DNA of 64,000 nucleotides from Paenibacillus sp. FSL H7-0357 (GTDB taxonomy: Bacteria; Bacillota; Bacilli; Paenibacillales; Paenibacillaceae). The stretch is taken from positions 5,332,001 to 5,396,000 of the forward strand of contig NZ_CP009241.1 in NCBI RefSeq assembly GCF_000758525.1, in the 5' to 3' direction. A program made the position numbers and the translations under genes. Positions 44,656 through 53,938 of this stretch are shown here, in pieces. The notes beneath the pieces were generated by a model. It did no database searches. It saw only the letters and a list, made by a program, of their open reading frames with translations, and was not told the DNA's origin. Numbering within the stretch: the stretch's first letter is position 1; every line of letters starts with the position of its first letter.

Positions 44656-46062
44656 CTAAAATAGTGGCAGTTGCCGGACTTCACGAACAAGCTCATGAAT
44701 CTTGCAAGGACCTATCATTTCGATTTTGACGCGGACCGTATTTTCCAGCACTACACTACGCACCGGGATGATTACTCGCTGCACGCCGGTTCCTGATCCA
44801 GCTACCGTATGAACTAAGTTGAAGTCGTTTCCGTCCTTGGTCGTGGAAAGATAAACGTTAACCGTTGTACCAACCGGAATTTCAGCATACATCCATAATT
44901 TAATCCATCTCTGCCGTCTTGAAAGCGTGGAGTTGGAGAATGGCTTGGTTATGAAATAAGCCGTTATCGGAGTTCCTGCATCGTCTGACGAGGTGAACAT
45001 TTTAAGGACTCGACCTGTGCTGTCCCCGATATACAACACATCATCCAGCATTAAAAAGAATGTTGGATTAATACCGTTCCACCTACTCCATGAGCTTACG
45101 CCTGTACGGGAGTCGTATACCATAATTTCATTGGTATGTGTGCGGAAATACAATAGATCCGGGTCCGAACCGGCTACGGTATTGGTATCCATGCCTGTGA
45201 GATACCCGCCAACAATTTGTGAGAACTCCTGATTTGGAAGGTTGCCACCAGCATAATCGTATATAGCCCTTTGATCAATGATGCGCATAATACCGCTTTG
45301 TGTTGTAGCAGATTTATTATTCAGTACACCGACATCGTCCGTAATTAGCTTTGTAACAAAGCTTGATGGCACACCACCGTATAACTCGTGCAAGCTGTTA
45401 GGCATTCCGATGGTAAGCTTGGTCAGGCTTCCAGACAGCATATTAACATTCTCGCCTCGGGTGCTTTCAATCGTCTTCCCGTATGATGATCCATCTAAAT
45501 TAGCAAAATCATTCCACACCTCTGGTTGATCAACTGCACAGGCCCTAATCTCATTTCCAAAAGCTACCCAGAGACGATTTTCGTATGTTGTGATGTACTT
45601 TGCTCCTGCTGGTACACCCGACAAATCGACTATCGTAGATCCGTCATAGCGCTTAGCTACGATGCCATTCACGCCTATAAGATTGATGTCTGCCCAATCT
45701 GCGCCTTGGAACCCGGTAAATGCCCACTCAGCGATTGTATCAATACCCGTAAGCAGCGTGGTCCATGTACTTCCGTTCCAGCGTCTCCACGTTCCGTCAT
45801 TCGCGATGATGTGCAACTCACTTTTCCATGCACCCACGCCCAGTATCCGACTGCCAAACGTGCCTAAAACAGAATACCCAGCCCTCACAGAGAGAGCCGG
45901 GTAATCGGATGTAGACATATTTGACATATCGGTGAGTTGTGTTTCGGATATGCTGAGTGGATCAAAGGTATTTAGTCCCTGCCACTGCCTGATACTGATC
46001 GGATCCTGAATGCCTGTCAGCGGCTGGTACTCCGTTCGTTTGCGTGGTACATAGTTAACCAT
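44656..46062 (-). CDS. Phage virion protein with beta-propeller-like repeats
   Basis: A 468-residue protein. Its middle repeats a pattern like SELHIIANDGTWRRWNGSTW, NRLWVAFGNEIRA, DLLYFRTHTNEIMVYDSRTG, which suggests a beta-propeller as in podoviral tail stabilisation/nozzle proteins. It overlaps the adaptor-like gene upstream by 8 nt. The role in the short tail is inferred from position. Confidence 0.65.
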   Translation of the reverse strand: MVNYVPRKRTEYQPLTGIQDPISIRQWQGLNTFDPLSISETQLTDMSNMSTSDYPALSVRAGYSVLGTFGSRILGVGAWKSELHIIANDGTWRRWNGSTWTTLLTGIDTIAEWAFTGFQGADWADINLIGVNGIVAKRYDGSTIVDLSGVPAGAKYITTYENRLWVAFGNEIRACAVDQPEVWNDFANLDGSSYGKTIESTRGENVNMLSGSLTKLTIGMPNSLHELYGGVPSSFVTKLITDDVGVLNNKSATTQSGIMRIIDQRAIYDYAGGNLPNQEFSQIVGGYLTGMDTNTVAGSDPDLLYFRTHTNEIMVYDSRTGVSSWSRWNGINPTFFLMLDDVLYIGDSTGRVLKMFTSSDDAGTPITAYFITKPFSNSTLSRRQRWIKLWMYAEIPVGTTVNVYLSTTKDGNDFNLVHTVAGSGTGVQRVIIPVRSVVLENTVRVKIEMIGPCKIHELVREVRQLPLF

Positions 46063-46618
46063 TGGCGGTCACCCCTGCATATTGTGTAGCAGCCTGTTCC
46101 CATACGGCTCGGTATTGGCTCTCATAGGTTGCAGCCTTTCCGGTGTCGTCCATCGCGTTAGCAAGGTATGCAGCCAATCCCACGTAATAAGTAAAGTGGT
46201 ATTCGTCTGGAGCGTCTGGAACTGCGCCCAGGTTGCCTGTCGTGAATGTTGTTGTCGCTATCCTAGCGTAACGTAAAACGCCCTGCAAACCGTTTGAGTA
46301 CGGCGCAGGACGCAAGGTCAATGTATGGGTGCTGTCGTCAAAGGTATAGGTGTTCTGTAGTGGGTTCGTAGTGCCGGGAACGAGTTCCTTATACTTGATG
46401 ATTCCCACCATCACAAGGTCAATGTTCTTCAGCCGGACCTCAGTTGATATGGAATATGCTGCCTGATCCTTTACCGGCGCGAGTGACAGCACCCTCGGGA
46501 TCTTAACCACGTTGAAAAAGTCATTGTTTAGCGCGTTCAGTGCGACGATTTTGTCTGCAAGTGGGACTTCGTTCGGGACCAGTAGGTCAGCTTCTGATAT
46601 GATATCACTGATTTGCAT
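46055..46618 (-). CDS. Phage head-tail adaptor-like protein
   Basis: A 187-residue protein starting MQISDIISEADLLVPNEVP. The helix-rich ends and a beta middle are typical of short connector or adaptor proteins. The ATG follows AAAGGAGGCC. It is coupled to the propeller-like gene. Function inferred from size and place. Confidence 0.6.
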   Translation of the reverse strand: MQISDIISEADLLVPNEVPLADKIVALNALNNDFFNVVKIPRVLSLAPVKDQAAYSISTEVRLKNIDLVMVGIIKYKELVPGTTNPLQNTYTFDDSTHTLTLRPAPYSNGLQGVLRYARIATTTFTTGNLGAVPDAPDEYHFTYYVGLAAYLANAMDDTGKAATYESQYRAVWEQAATQYAGVTANG

Positions 46619-46671
46619 AGTGGCCTCCTTTCTAAAAACAAACTTCCCTAATTGTTAATGATTATATAAGT

Positions 46672-47901
46672 TTAAAAAAGGAGTAATGCCAGCATCAGAA
46701 CTACAGGAGTGCTGAAACATACGATACTGGTCCGCAGTAATTGAATGCTTCTTGTATTTGCTTTCTTTTCCTTCTCTATTACATTGCTTGTGGAAATAGT
46801 GCCATTTAAAAGCCCGGCGTATAAACAAAATGCGTTGAAGTAGAATATCCATCCCTCTAGAACAGGTTCCATAAAGAACGTAACAACAAAGGCGCTGGAT
46901 AAACAGAGGAACAACACTTTCAACTTGTAAGGAATTTCAATTCGATTTAGCTTAACGACATTCAACAAGACAAGTAAAGAAAATATCGCAAGCAACAGAA
47001 AAGGAATAATTCCAGTTTCAAAACCTACATCCAGCCATAAATTGTGAGCATATTGCAGAGGTAGAACAGTTTGTTTTCCTCCACTCGGGAACAAAAATAA
47101 TCCTTTCCATGCCGCGTCCCAAGCTTTGATTCGTGGGTCATCTGCAAAAGACATTCCTGATGTTCTGGATAAAAAAAGCGACCCTTGAGCGTTTTTGTAA
47201 TAGTACATAGCCGCAAACGCTCCAATAACCAAAACGAATATCGACTTTTTCGTAACCCTTTTTAATATAAGGAAATAAGAAGCTATAGACAGAGCAATGA
47301 TCAATATCCCAGTTCTACTTCCCATTTTGGTCATAGAGTATACAGATAATCCGAAGATTATCAAGTATAACAGCTTTTTCCGTTTGGAATCCTTAATGAA
47401 TAGCATGGGAATTAAGGATAACCCCAATGATATATAAGCGTTAATGCCAGTTGCCGAAATTTTGTAACCCCAAACACTTTCAACGCCGCGCCATTGCAGA
47501 AGATCAATGACATTTGATGTGTACACATTTGTAAATCCAAATCCGGTTATGGTCAAAATAGTTAACACAAGAACGTGCATTGTCACTTTTTTAGATTTGT
47601 GCGCTAAATATTTTCCGAGAAAATAAAAAACGCTCGGAAAAACAACGGTTATAAAAATGATGCCAGGAGTCCTTAATTGGTAAGCGTTAAGAAAGTAACC
47701 AAAGACACTACAAAACAGCAGAAGCATAAACTGTTGTATGTTTATTTTTGCTCCGGTTCTGAAGAACATGATAATGACGATTGGAAATAATGCAAATATC
47801 GCGTAGTGCCCAACATTCATAAAGTTTGTGAAATATAACAGTATTAATGACAGGTAAATGAACACACCTTCTCTTTTCTTCTTTCCCTCGTCTAATAACA
47901 A
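46672..47901 (-). CDS. O-antigen ligase/polymerase-like membrane protein (phage cargo)
   Basis: A 409-residue protein with about 10-12 membrane segments, resembling the Wzy_C/O-antigen ligase family: a large outside loop lies between about residues 245 and 295 with LSRTSGMSFADDPRIKAWDAA and YAHNLWLDVGFETGIIPFLL, the part that carries the key Arg and His in that family. I start it at the TTG at 47901, with AGGGGGG 8 nt upstream; the in-frame ATG at 47931 has no ribosome binding site. The gene is AT-rich compared with its neighbours and interrupts the virion genes, so it is probably acquired cargo altering surface glycans. Confidence 0.75.
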   Translation of the reverse strand: MLLDEGKKKREGVFIYLSLILLYFTNFMNVGHYAIFALFPIVIIMFFRTGAKINIQQFMLLLFCSVFGYFLNAYQLRTPGIIFITVVFPSVFYFLGKYLAHKSKKVTMHVLVLTILTITGFGFTNVYTSNVIDLLQWRGVESVWGYKISATGINAYISLGLSLIPMLFIKDSKRKKLLYLIIFGLSVYSMTKMGSRTGILIIALSIASYFLILKRVTKKSIFVLVIGAFAAMYYYKNAQGSLFLSRTSGMSFADDPRIKAWDAAWKGLFLFPSGGKQTVLPLQYAHNLWLDVGFETGIIPFLLLAIFSLLVLLNVVKLNRIEIPYKLKVLFLCLSSAFVVTFFMEPVLEGWIFYFNAFCLYAGLLNGTISTSNVIEKEKKANTRSIQLLRTSIVCFSTPVVLMLALLLF

Positions 47902-48061
47902 ATCATTGACCCCCCTGAAGCTAATTCCCATATTTTACATCAGGAATTATTTTACTTCAATGACATTTTGGTCAGTTGTTCAATCTAAATATCGGATTAC
48001 CTACATAAAAATTGGTCATTGTATTTCCACCATTAAAAGTAGGCAATCTATAGTAACACAA

Positions 48062-50155
48062 TCACACCACAGTGCCGGTCGCGTCTTTCCAACTACTCCC
48101 CCACCACGTTATTGTCTTTTGAAGGGTAGTATCATCATATTTTTTTCCGATATATAGTCCTATGGTTGGTCTGTTTGCGGTTGTTCCGTAAGATGTGTTC
48201 TGCACTTTTGTTCTAATTTGAATAGAATCAGCTGTTGTAGTTAATCCAAATGTTAGTGGATCTAACGGTTCACATGTTACGGAAATCTGTGACCTTATCG
48301 CTCCAGTTTCTACGCCGCTATTTAAAACGTAAACAGTGATGGATTGAAGGGTAATGTCTGAATAGTATATCGTTGCAATTCCTTCCCACAACAAAAACTC
48401 GCTCTTTATATCTGTGGATGGGTTCGGATTTGCTACATCAATAAAATTTCCAATTGACTTATCTCCAAAGTATATGCGGAATGCGCTAAAGGTACTAGAA
48501 ATGGCGGAGACATATATCTTGATGTTCTTAATGGTTTGAAAAGGTGGAAGTGAGAATGTGTTTCCTAGTGCTATCCCACCTTTTGAAAAGTTGAATGTTC
48601 TTTCTATCCGTCGCACTGTTCCTACTGATGCTTGATTGTTGGTTATGTCGAAGTCTATAGTACCGTTACCATTAGAGTGAGTACATTCCTCAAAACGTGC
48701 ACTTTTGAAGATAAGAGCACTTACGAATACATCTTTTATGTTGTATTGAGTTGTCCCATCATAATATTTTATTTCATAACCCGTGCTTAAAAGATCACAG
48801 TATCTAAAAATAGCTCCCAGTGAAGAAAGACCCCCAGTAATAGCTGGAGCAATTGCAATTGGAAGAAGAAACAAAACATTGTTGAATACGACATTTTCAA
48901 AATTAAAGTTAGCAAGTCCATAAGCAGAAACTATTGTTTTAACTAATGATGCACCTGAAGCTAATCTAAGGTTCGCATTCCTCATATTCAATCTTCCAAA
49001 GTTCATATCTGCTAATTTCCACGTTGTCCCAGATGAACCGTATATTTCAATTCGATTATTATCAAAATTAAAATTGGATACGGCCGATTGCGTATAAAAC
49101 CCACCTGATATTTCTGAGTCTGTTTTCAACAGTGTTTCAGAACTGCTCACTGAGAATGAACAATTTCTAACATTAAAATTATCTGACATTTTAGTGAAAT
49201 GGAAATAAACTGACGTTGTGAAACCACCACCATATAATCCACATGAATCGAACGTCCAGTTTACTGATTCAGTATTTTCACCAAGGTATAATGTTTCAAA
49301 GTACCAGAATCTACAATTTAATACTAATGTTTGATCACCCATTCCATACCCTTTATTGTGAAATACTCTTTTTATTTTTGTTGTAAAATTTGGATTGGAT
49401 GTTGAACGGCCATTCCATACTGAAATATTATGATAATTCCCCTTACTTGCATCTGCATAACCAAGAACAGTGGAATTGTTGAAATATTTAAAAATCGTAC
49501 CTCCAATGGATATAGATTGGTTCTCGGAAACAGGTATAATTGTTATCCCACTTACCTGAGGCATCGTGATAGTACCATCAAAATAGAACAATTCATCTGA
49601 TGCGGAAGTGAGTTCCCATATTATTGTTGCATTGTCTCCTATGAGCTTAAAATCGATAGCTGGAGAAGTTCCTGATTGTCCTTCAGCTAAAGGAGAACCA
49701 AAAACATGGTTCCCACGCACTCGGTAAATACCTGCCGGAATGTAAATTTGCATGGAATTAGTTGGTATAGTCTGGACGCTTGGCACCCGTGCTTTATTGT
49801 ATCCATACAAGTTTGCTGCTCGGATTGCATCGTCATCATCCACTTCACCGTCACCTATCGCGCCAAAATTCTTAACGTTAATCACAATGTCCGCCAACTG
49901 TTCATCAACCTGAATGAACTTAGCGACTACCGCAGCCTCGGGATATTGCTGTAACACCTCCGGGCTTAGTTGGTCCGGTCCCACAGCACCGTCAGCTATC
50001 TTAGGCTGCGTTACCTGTTTATCCCCGATGTTATACGTCTGTGATACGTAGGACTCAACCTTATTCTGCGCCCCGCCCGGTGTCTCGTACCGTGGATCGT
50101 CCTCAGCTGCTATGGTAGGCGTTGTGCTTGATCTATACGGATATAAATTTGTCAT
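48062..50155 (-). CDS. Phage tailspike, pectate lyase-like beta-helix protein
   Basis: A 697-residue protein. The N-terminal about 100 residues (GGAQNKVESYVSQTYNIGDK, QPKIADGAVGPDQLSPEV) are a virion-anchoring part. From residue about 92 it has the classic start of pectate-lyase-3 beta-helix spikes (INVKNFGAIGDGEVDDDDAI), with AGIYRVRGNHVFG soon after, then a long parallel beta-helix-like region. The first 300 nt have normal base use while the rest is distinctly AT-rich, so the receptor-binding part was probably exchanged. It likely binds and cleaves a surface glycan. Confidence 0.85.
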   Translation of the reverse strand: MTNLYPYRSSTTPTIAAEDDPRYETPGGAQNKVESYVSQTYNIGDKQVTQPKIADGAVGPDQLSPEVLQQYPEAAVVAKFIQVDEQLADIVINVKNFGAIGDGEVDDDDAIRAANLYGYNKARVPSVQTIPTNSMQIYIPAGIYRVRGNHVFGSPLAEGQSGTSPAIDFKLIGDNATIIWELTSASDELFYFDGTITMPQVSGITIIPVSENQSISIGGTIFKYFNNSTVLGYADASKGNYHNISVWNGRSTSNPNFTTKIKRVFHNKGYGMGDQTLVLNCRFWYFETLYLGENTESVNWTFDSCGLYGGGFTTSVYFHFTKMSDNFNVRNCSFSVSSSETLLKTDSEISGGFYTQSAVSNFNFDNNRIEIYGSSGTTWKLADMNFGRLNMRNANLRLASGASLVKTIVSAYGLANFNFENVVFNNVLFLLPIAIAPAITGGLSSLGAIFRYCDLLSTGYEIKYYDGTTQYNIKDVFVSALIFKSARFEECTHSNGNGTIDFDITNNQASVGTVRRIERTFNFSKGGIALGNTFSLPPFQTIKNIKIYVSAISSTFSAFRIYFGDKSIGNFIDVANPNPSTDIKSEFLLWEGIATIYYSDITLQSITVYVLNSGVETGAIRSQISVTCEPLDPLTFGLTTTADSIQIRTKVQNTSYGTTANRPTIGLYIGKKYDDTTLQKTITWWGSSWKDATGTVV

Positions 50156-50159
50156 ATGC

Positions 50160-50771
50160 TCACCATCTTTCCTTTACTACGTATCGTTCATAACCACTCG
50201 TTGCTGATGTGTACTCTTTAAACAGTTCCTGATACCGGTTATAAAAGTTTCCGTTGTCAGGCATGATGTCCTTCAGCACGCCATATACCAGTAACATATC
50301 AAAGTCAGGATCAAAACCACTGCCATGATTCAAGTCATCCAGCGTCAACTCACCGATGATTGCGGTGTAAAATATCTTGATGCCGTAAAAAGTATCGTAG
50401 ATGGGTGGAGGGTATATGCCGATCTGCCCGGCCACGAAGTAGTAATATGGTCCGCGAGCCTGTTCGTCGAACTGCCTAAGTGGAATCCGGCGCCAGTCAC
50501 GTTCATCATCATCAAATGATTGATTTGTGTATATGGCGTTACGGATAGCGACCTCCGTAACATTACCAGGAGGGCATATAAGGTCCGTCAGTCCATTACC
50601 TGCTGTTAGGTCGAATGCTTGGTTAAGTACGTCAGATTGAGCCTGTGCGGGGCTGAGATTGCGTAACAACCGATCACGTACCTGAGTTATCTTCCTAAGG
50701 ATTGATGTGATCGGCATAGTGTTCTCTGGGATTTTTTCAACAATTTCTTCCACGATTTCCTGTAATAACAT
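50160..50771 (-). CDS. Phage head-tail connector/adaptor-like protein
   Basis: A 203-residue protein, starting MLLQEIVEEIVEKIPENTMP, with an acidic C-terminal half. Size, helix-rich start and position after the capsid genes fit the first adaptor ring below the portal. Ribosome binding site AAGGGGTG. It ends 4 nt before the tailspike start. Role inferred from place. Confidence 0.6.
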   Translation of the reverse strand: MLLQEIVEEIVEKIPENTMPITSILRKITQVRDRLLRNLSPAQAQSDVLNQAFDLTAGNGLTDLICPPGNVTEVAIRNAIYTNQSFDDDERDWRRIPLRQFDEQARGPYYYFVAGQIGIYPPPIYDTFYGIKIFYTAIIGELTLDDLNHGSGFDPDFDMLLVYGVLKDIMPDNGNFYNRYQELFKEYTSATSGYERYVVKERW

Positions 50772-50782
50772 GTCAACACCCC

Positions 50783-50974
50783 TTAGGCCGGAACACGAGG
50801 TTTGCGGCCAGTTCGCTTGCCCGTTTGCCCATCCCGGATTATGTTTTTCTTAACAGTCTCCACCTTCTTAGGAGTCTCTTCTTTTTCCAACAATTTCTCC
50901 AATAGTTCATTCGTTCTATGCTGCGCTCTGACCAATGCGTTCAAGGCATCTAGTTCCATGCGGTAATTTTCCAT
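50783..50974 (-). CDS. Small phage protein (63 residues)
   Basis: A 63-residue protein with an N-terminal helix (LNALVRAQHRTNELLEKLLE) and a basic tail (GKRTGRKPRVPA). No clear ribosome binding site; it follows a terminator hairpin closely. Could bind nucleic acid; no family recognised. Confidence 0.55.
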   Translation of the reverse strand: MENYRMELDALNALVRAQHRTNELLEKLLEKEETPKKVETVKKNIIRDGQTGKRTGRKPRVPA

Positions 50975-50982
50975 AGTTATAA

Positions 50983-51022
50983 AAGAAAAGAGGGAGCTAA
51001 AAGCCCCCTCAGTCCTTGTCCT
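50983..51022 (-). terminator. Intrinsic terminator inside the structural gene block
   Basis: GAGGGGGCT pairs with AGCTCCCTC around a 2-3-nt loop (one mismatch), followed by TTTTCTTTT on the minus strand. It overlaps the stop of the 58-residue gene. Confidence 0.75.
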
Positions 51023-51185
51023 CCATTCCGCCGTGATTCCTAATCCAGTTAACCATGATGTTCCAAAGTTCAGCGCCCTTTTTCTCAGATGCGCTCATTT
51101 CTTTTGTGACCCTTTGTAAGGTGATGTAAGGCACTTTGTCTATATTTGCATTCGTTGATTCAAATCCTACACGTTGCGGCTCCAT
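51009..51185 (-). CDS. Small phage protein (58 residues)
   Basis: Starts MEPQRVGFESTNANIDKVPY and ends RNHGGMEDKD. ATG behind AGGAAGTGAT, 4 nt after the end of the 105-residue protein gene. Coding-like and well placed in the operon; function unknown. Confidence 0.7.
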   Translation of the reverse strand: MEPQRVGFESTNANIDKVPYITLQRVTKEMSASEKKGAELWNIMVNWIRNHGGMEDKD

Positions 51186-51189
51186 ATCA

Positions 51190-51507
51190 TCACTTCCTAA
51201 TCACATGAATTGTCCACGTGCCAGAAGCAAGGTCAATAGTTCCCGCCGTGGGATTGAAAAAGGAAATCTTAACCGCATTCGCTGCGGATACATATCCAAA
51301 CGCCATGACGCCTTGCATGTCAGCAGGGGGGAAGAGTTCAACTCTATCCCCTAATGCTGCTCCAGTGGCTGTAATGGCTGCTGTAACTGCACCCGTGACA
51401 GTGGCTAAGCTTGCCGGGTCAACGGTAGCGGTGACTACAAAAAGATTCGTCAAGAATTGCTGTGATGCAGATCCCGCCTTTTTAATTCCGATAGAAGATA
51501 CGTTCAT
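51190..51507 (-). CDS. Phage virion protein (105 residues)
   Basis: A 105-residue Ala/Thr/Val-rich beta protein (LATVTGAVTAAITATGAALG, DRVELFPPADMQGVMAFGYV). Such small beta proteins after the capsid gene are often decoration or fibre-like parts. The ATG at 51507 follows AAGGAGGGTTATC, the leader shared with two other virion genes. Confidence 0.65.
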   Translation of the reverse strand: MNVSSIGIKKAGSASQQFLTNLFVVTATVDPASLATVTGAVTAAITATGAALGDRVELFPPADMQGVMAFGYVSAANAVKISFFNPTAGTIDLASGTWTIHVIRK

Positions 51508-51518
51508 GATAACCCTCC

Positions 51519-52478
51519 TTATACTGGGAAGTTCCCGTATCCCCATGCCCAGTCTACTGTACCAAACGAGCAGCGTTTAACGACTTTGTATTTAGCGATT
51601 TCAGTATCAAAATCGGTAATTGAACCGGTCTCAGCCAGTCTGCGGTTGAACCATTTCATGGCGTTTTTCATCCGTGTTGAGTCAGCCAGTACCCAAGCTT
51701 TAGGGTTCGTGAAGAACGGATTTACAATGACTTTAATACTGCCATCTGCATAAACGTTTGCGTTGTGGTCTGCATTTCCTGGTTCATACTTCACGGCTCC
51801 GTCAGGCAATCCAGCAATTTGCAGCGCTGTCCGGCGAAGTCCAGGAGCTACATACAAGGTGTCGCCCATTGCTGCCATCAGGTTACCTTTATCATCTTTC
51901 CATCCCTGCATAGCAACAAATGCGGCGTCAAAGTTATCAATGTTCAACTCAAGAACACCCTTGTTTGACTGTGTATCAACAGAGTTTGTAGGGCTGTACG
52001 GATGGTCCGTTGCAAACAAAGCCTTTCCATCAGGCAGTGCAGCGTTATACAGGCGGCCGCGGTAGTCTACAGCTGTCGTAGTCCGGTCCCCATTGTTAAA
52101 CCATTGTGCACCTTGCATTTGCTGCGTCTTGTATACGGCATCAGCCAGAGAGCGAATCCGGTCACGGATGGCGGTAAGCTTCAAGTCATCCACGAAGTCG
52201 CGGTCAATCTCGCGGCCCAAGGAATACTTGGAGTGAGTAAAGTATTTCTGCCAGAGTTGATCCACATCTTCATATTTGACTTGGTTGTTAGAGAACTTCC
52301 AGTCCTCCATCAGCCCTTCGCCGCCGATCATTTCAACGCTTTCAGTGGCTTTGTCAGACTTTTGGACATCAAACATAGACGGTACATAGTCCTTTTTATT
52401 ACTCATTTCTCTTGTATATAGTTCACGGAACACCGGTTCAAGTACGTTTTTATCCCATTGCAATGCTGTAACTGCCAT
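51519..52478 (-). CDS. Major capsid protein
   Basis: A 319-residue protein, presumably HK97-fold. It follows scaffold and decoration genes and has the text of capsid proteins of this type: an N-terminal arm (WDKNVLEPVFRELYTREM), a helix with LADAVYKTQQMQGAQWFNNG, then ALFATDHPYSPTNS and YVAPGLRRTALQI. No N-terminal protease domain is seen. RBS GGGGAGC. This is the most likely shell subunit by size and order. Confidence 0.8.
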   Translation of the reverse strand: MAVTALQWDKNVLEPVFRELYTREMSNKKDYVPSMFDVQKSDKATESVEMIGGEGLMEDWKFSNNQVKYEDVDQLWQKYFTHSKYSLGREIDRDFVDDLKLTAIRDRIRSLADAVYKTQQMQGAQWFNNGDRTTTAVDYRGRLYNAALPDGKALFATDHPYSPTNSVDTQSNKGVLELNIDNFDAAFVAMQGWKDDKGNLMAAMGDTLYVAPGLRRTALQIAGLPDGAVKYEPGNADHNANVYADGSIKVIVNPFFTNPKAWVLADSTRMKNAMKWFNRRLAETGSITDFDTEIAKYKVVKRCSFGTVDWAWGYGNFPV

Positions 52479-52495
52479 TTAAATGCTCCCCTTTC

Positions 52496-52909
52496 TTAGG
52501 AAAATACCCGTTTTTTGACTTTGAGTGTAACCAGAGACTTTGCAGTATTGATATTGAGGATGGAGAACGGTCCGGCAGTTACGTCTGAAGCCAGTACAGA
52601 TAGTCCGTCTGTTGAAACGTCTGCCACTTCAACCCCTGGTACGAATGCAGCGTCAGGTGTGCCAGTGTATGGAGCCTCGAACCAGTCGCCTTCACGTGCA
52701 ATAACCACCTCAAGGAACTGATCTGTGCCAGCTGCAAGGGTTTGATTTGCGAAACCAGCCACATTTGCACCGTTTGTTGCTTTGGTCCAGCGACCACTTG
52801 CGAGTTTTACAGCCTCACCGAGTACGAAAGCTTCAGAGTTTGTTGCTAGAATAGAACTGATCCGGTGCGTAGGTGCGCCGTAATCGTTAAATGCGAATTT
52901 GAACGCCAT
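52496..52909 (-). CDS. Head decoration-like protein
   Basis: A 137-residue beta-rich protein (FAFNDYGAPTHRISSILATN, VLGEAVKLASGRWTKATNG). Size and position between scaffold and capsid fit head decoration proteins of the DUF2190 type. Function by position. Confidence 0.6.
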   Translation of the reverse strand: MAFKFAFNDYGAPTHRISSILATNSEAFVLGEAVKLASGRWTKATNGANVAGFANQTLAAGTDQFLEVVIAREGDWFEAPYTGTPDAAFVPGVEVADVSTDGLSVLASDVTAGPFSILNINTAKSLVTLKVKKRVFS

Positions 52910-52919
52910 GTTGATTACC

Positions 52920-53849
52920 TCACTTTTTCACGTATTTTTTTGCCTCTTTTTGATCAATGCCAAATAGGCTGAATGCATCAGCCAGTTCTTTCGGTACTTC
53001 AACTTCGTCTCTTGCTTCGCCGCCAGTCGTTACCACAGCAGCCCTTTTATTGAGCCGTTGCTGTTTCAGCACATTTTGCTCGGCCATCTTGCGTTCTTCC
53101 GCGCTGATCTTATCCCGGTTCGCCAATTCATAAGCATCTATCGGGTCGTATCCGCGGTTGATCTTTTCCTGAATGGCAGGAGTAAACCATTCTGCTGCTT
53201 GTCCTTCCTCTGACATCGCGCTTGCCAGATCAGGATACTTAGCAAACAGATCTTGCCAGCCCTTAAGCATTGACTCTTCTGACTGTTGTTTTTTCTGTGC
53301 CTCTTGTGAAGCCTTATCACGGTCCAAAACAGCTTTGGCTTCAGTGAAGAGTGGATGATTGTCAATTAACTCTTCAATCTGCTTGGGGTCGTATCCATCA
53401 GCAGCGTAGCCATCAATTAACTCCTGTTTCAGTGTGGCGAATTTGCTTTCTTTATCTTGAATGGCTTGCTGTTCCAAACGGTCAAGGTCTGCGACATACT
53501 CCGCATTATCCTTATATCCGTTTAATTTTGCTGCTCTATCCAGTGCGGCTTCGTATTCTTTGGCCCGACCTTCTACCTTTTCGTAGTTCAGTCCCTTACG
53601 CGCATATTCAGCCACCTTTCCATCTTCAATAAACACGTCCTCTTTATTGAATTTGACGGTAATTCCCTTACGTTCCGGTTCCTGATCTGTGGGAGGATCT
53701 TCTTCGGGCGCGGGTTCTGGATCTGCTTCAGGTGCTGTAGGTTCAATGCCAAACAACGCTAATGCTTCACTGACTTCAGTGTCGGCCTGTGGGAGGGCGG
53801 ACGGTTCGACTCCTTCGCTTTGGGGGGCGTTGTTGTCAAGGTTTTCCAT
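52920..53849 (-). CDS. Scaffolding protein
   Basis: A 309-residue highly charged protein. The first 60 residues are acidic and Pro-rich (PTAPEADPEPAPEEDPPTDQ), the rest helical and coiled-coil-prone with many Lys, Glu and Gln. This composition and the place between portal and capsid are typical of scaffolds that direct procapsid assembly. The ATG at 53849 follows AAAGGAG. No protease motif. Confidence 0.8.
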   Translation of the reverse strand: MENLDNNAPQSEGVEPSALPQADTEVSEALALFGIEPTAPEADPEPAPEEDPPTDQEPERKGITVKFNKEDVFIEDGKVAEYARKGLNYEKVEGRAKEYEAALDRAAKLNGYKDNAEYVADLDRLEQQAIQDKESKFATLKQELIDGYAADGYDPKQIEELIDNHPLFTEAKAVLDRDKASQEAQKKQQSEESMLKGWQDLFAKYPDLASAMSEEGQAAEWFTPAIQEKINRGYDPIDAYELANRDKISAEERKMAEQNVLKQQRLNKRAAVVTTGGEARDEVEVPKELADAFSLFGIDQKEAKKYVKK

Positions 53850-53904
53850 GGGTAACACTCCTTTATCGAATGGCTCCTATGGGTGGGAGCGAGGTAAAAA
53901 GCAA

Positions 53905-53938
53905 TAGAAAAGGCCGGGGGATTCTCACCCACGGCCCA
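53905..53938 (-). terminator. Intrinsic terminator after the portal gene
   Basis: GGCCGTGGG pairs with CCCCCGGCC (one mismatch) around a 7-nt loop, followed by TTTTCTATTG on the minus strand; it lies right after the portal stop. Confidence 0.7.
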
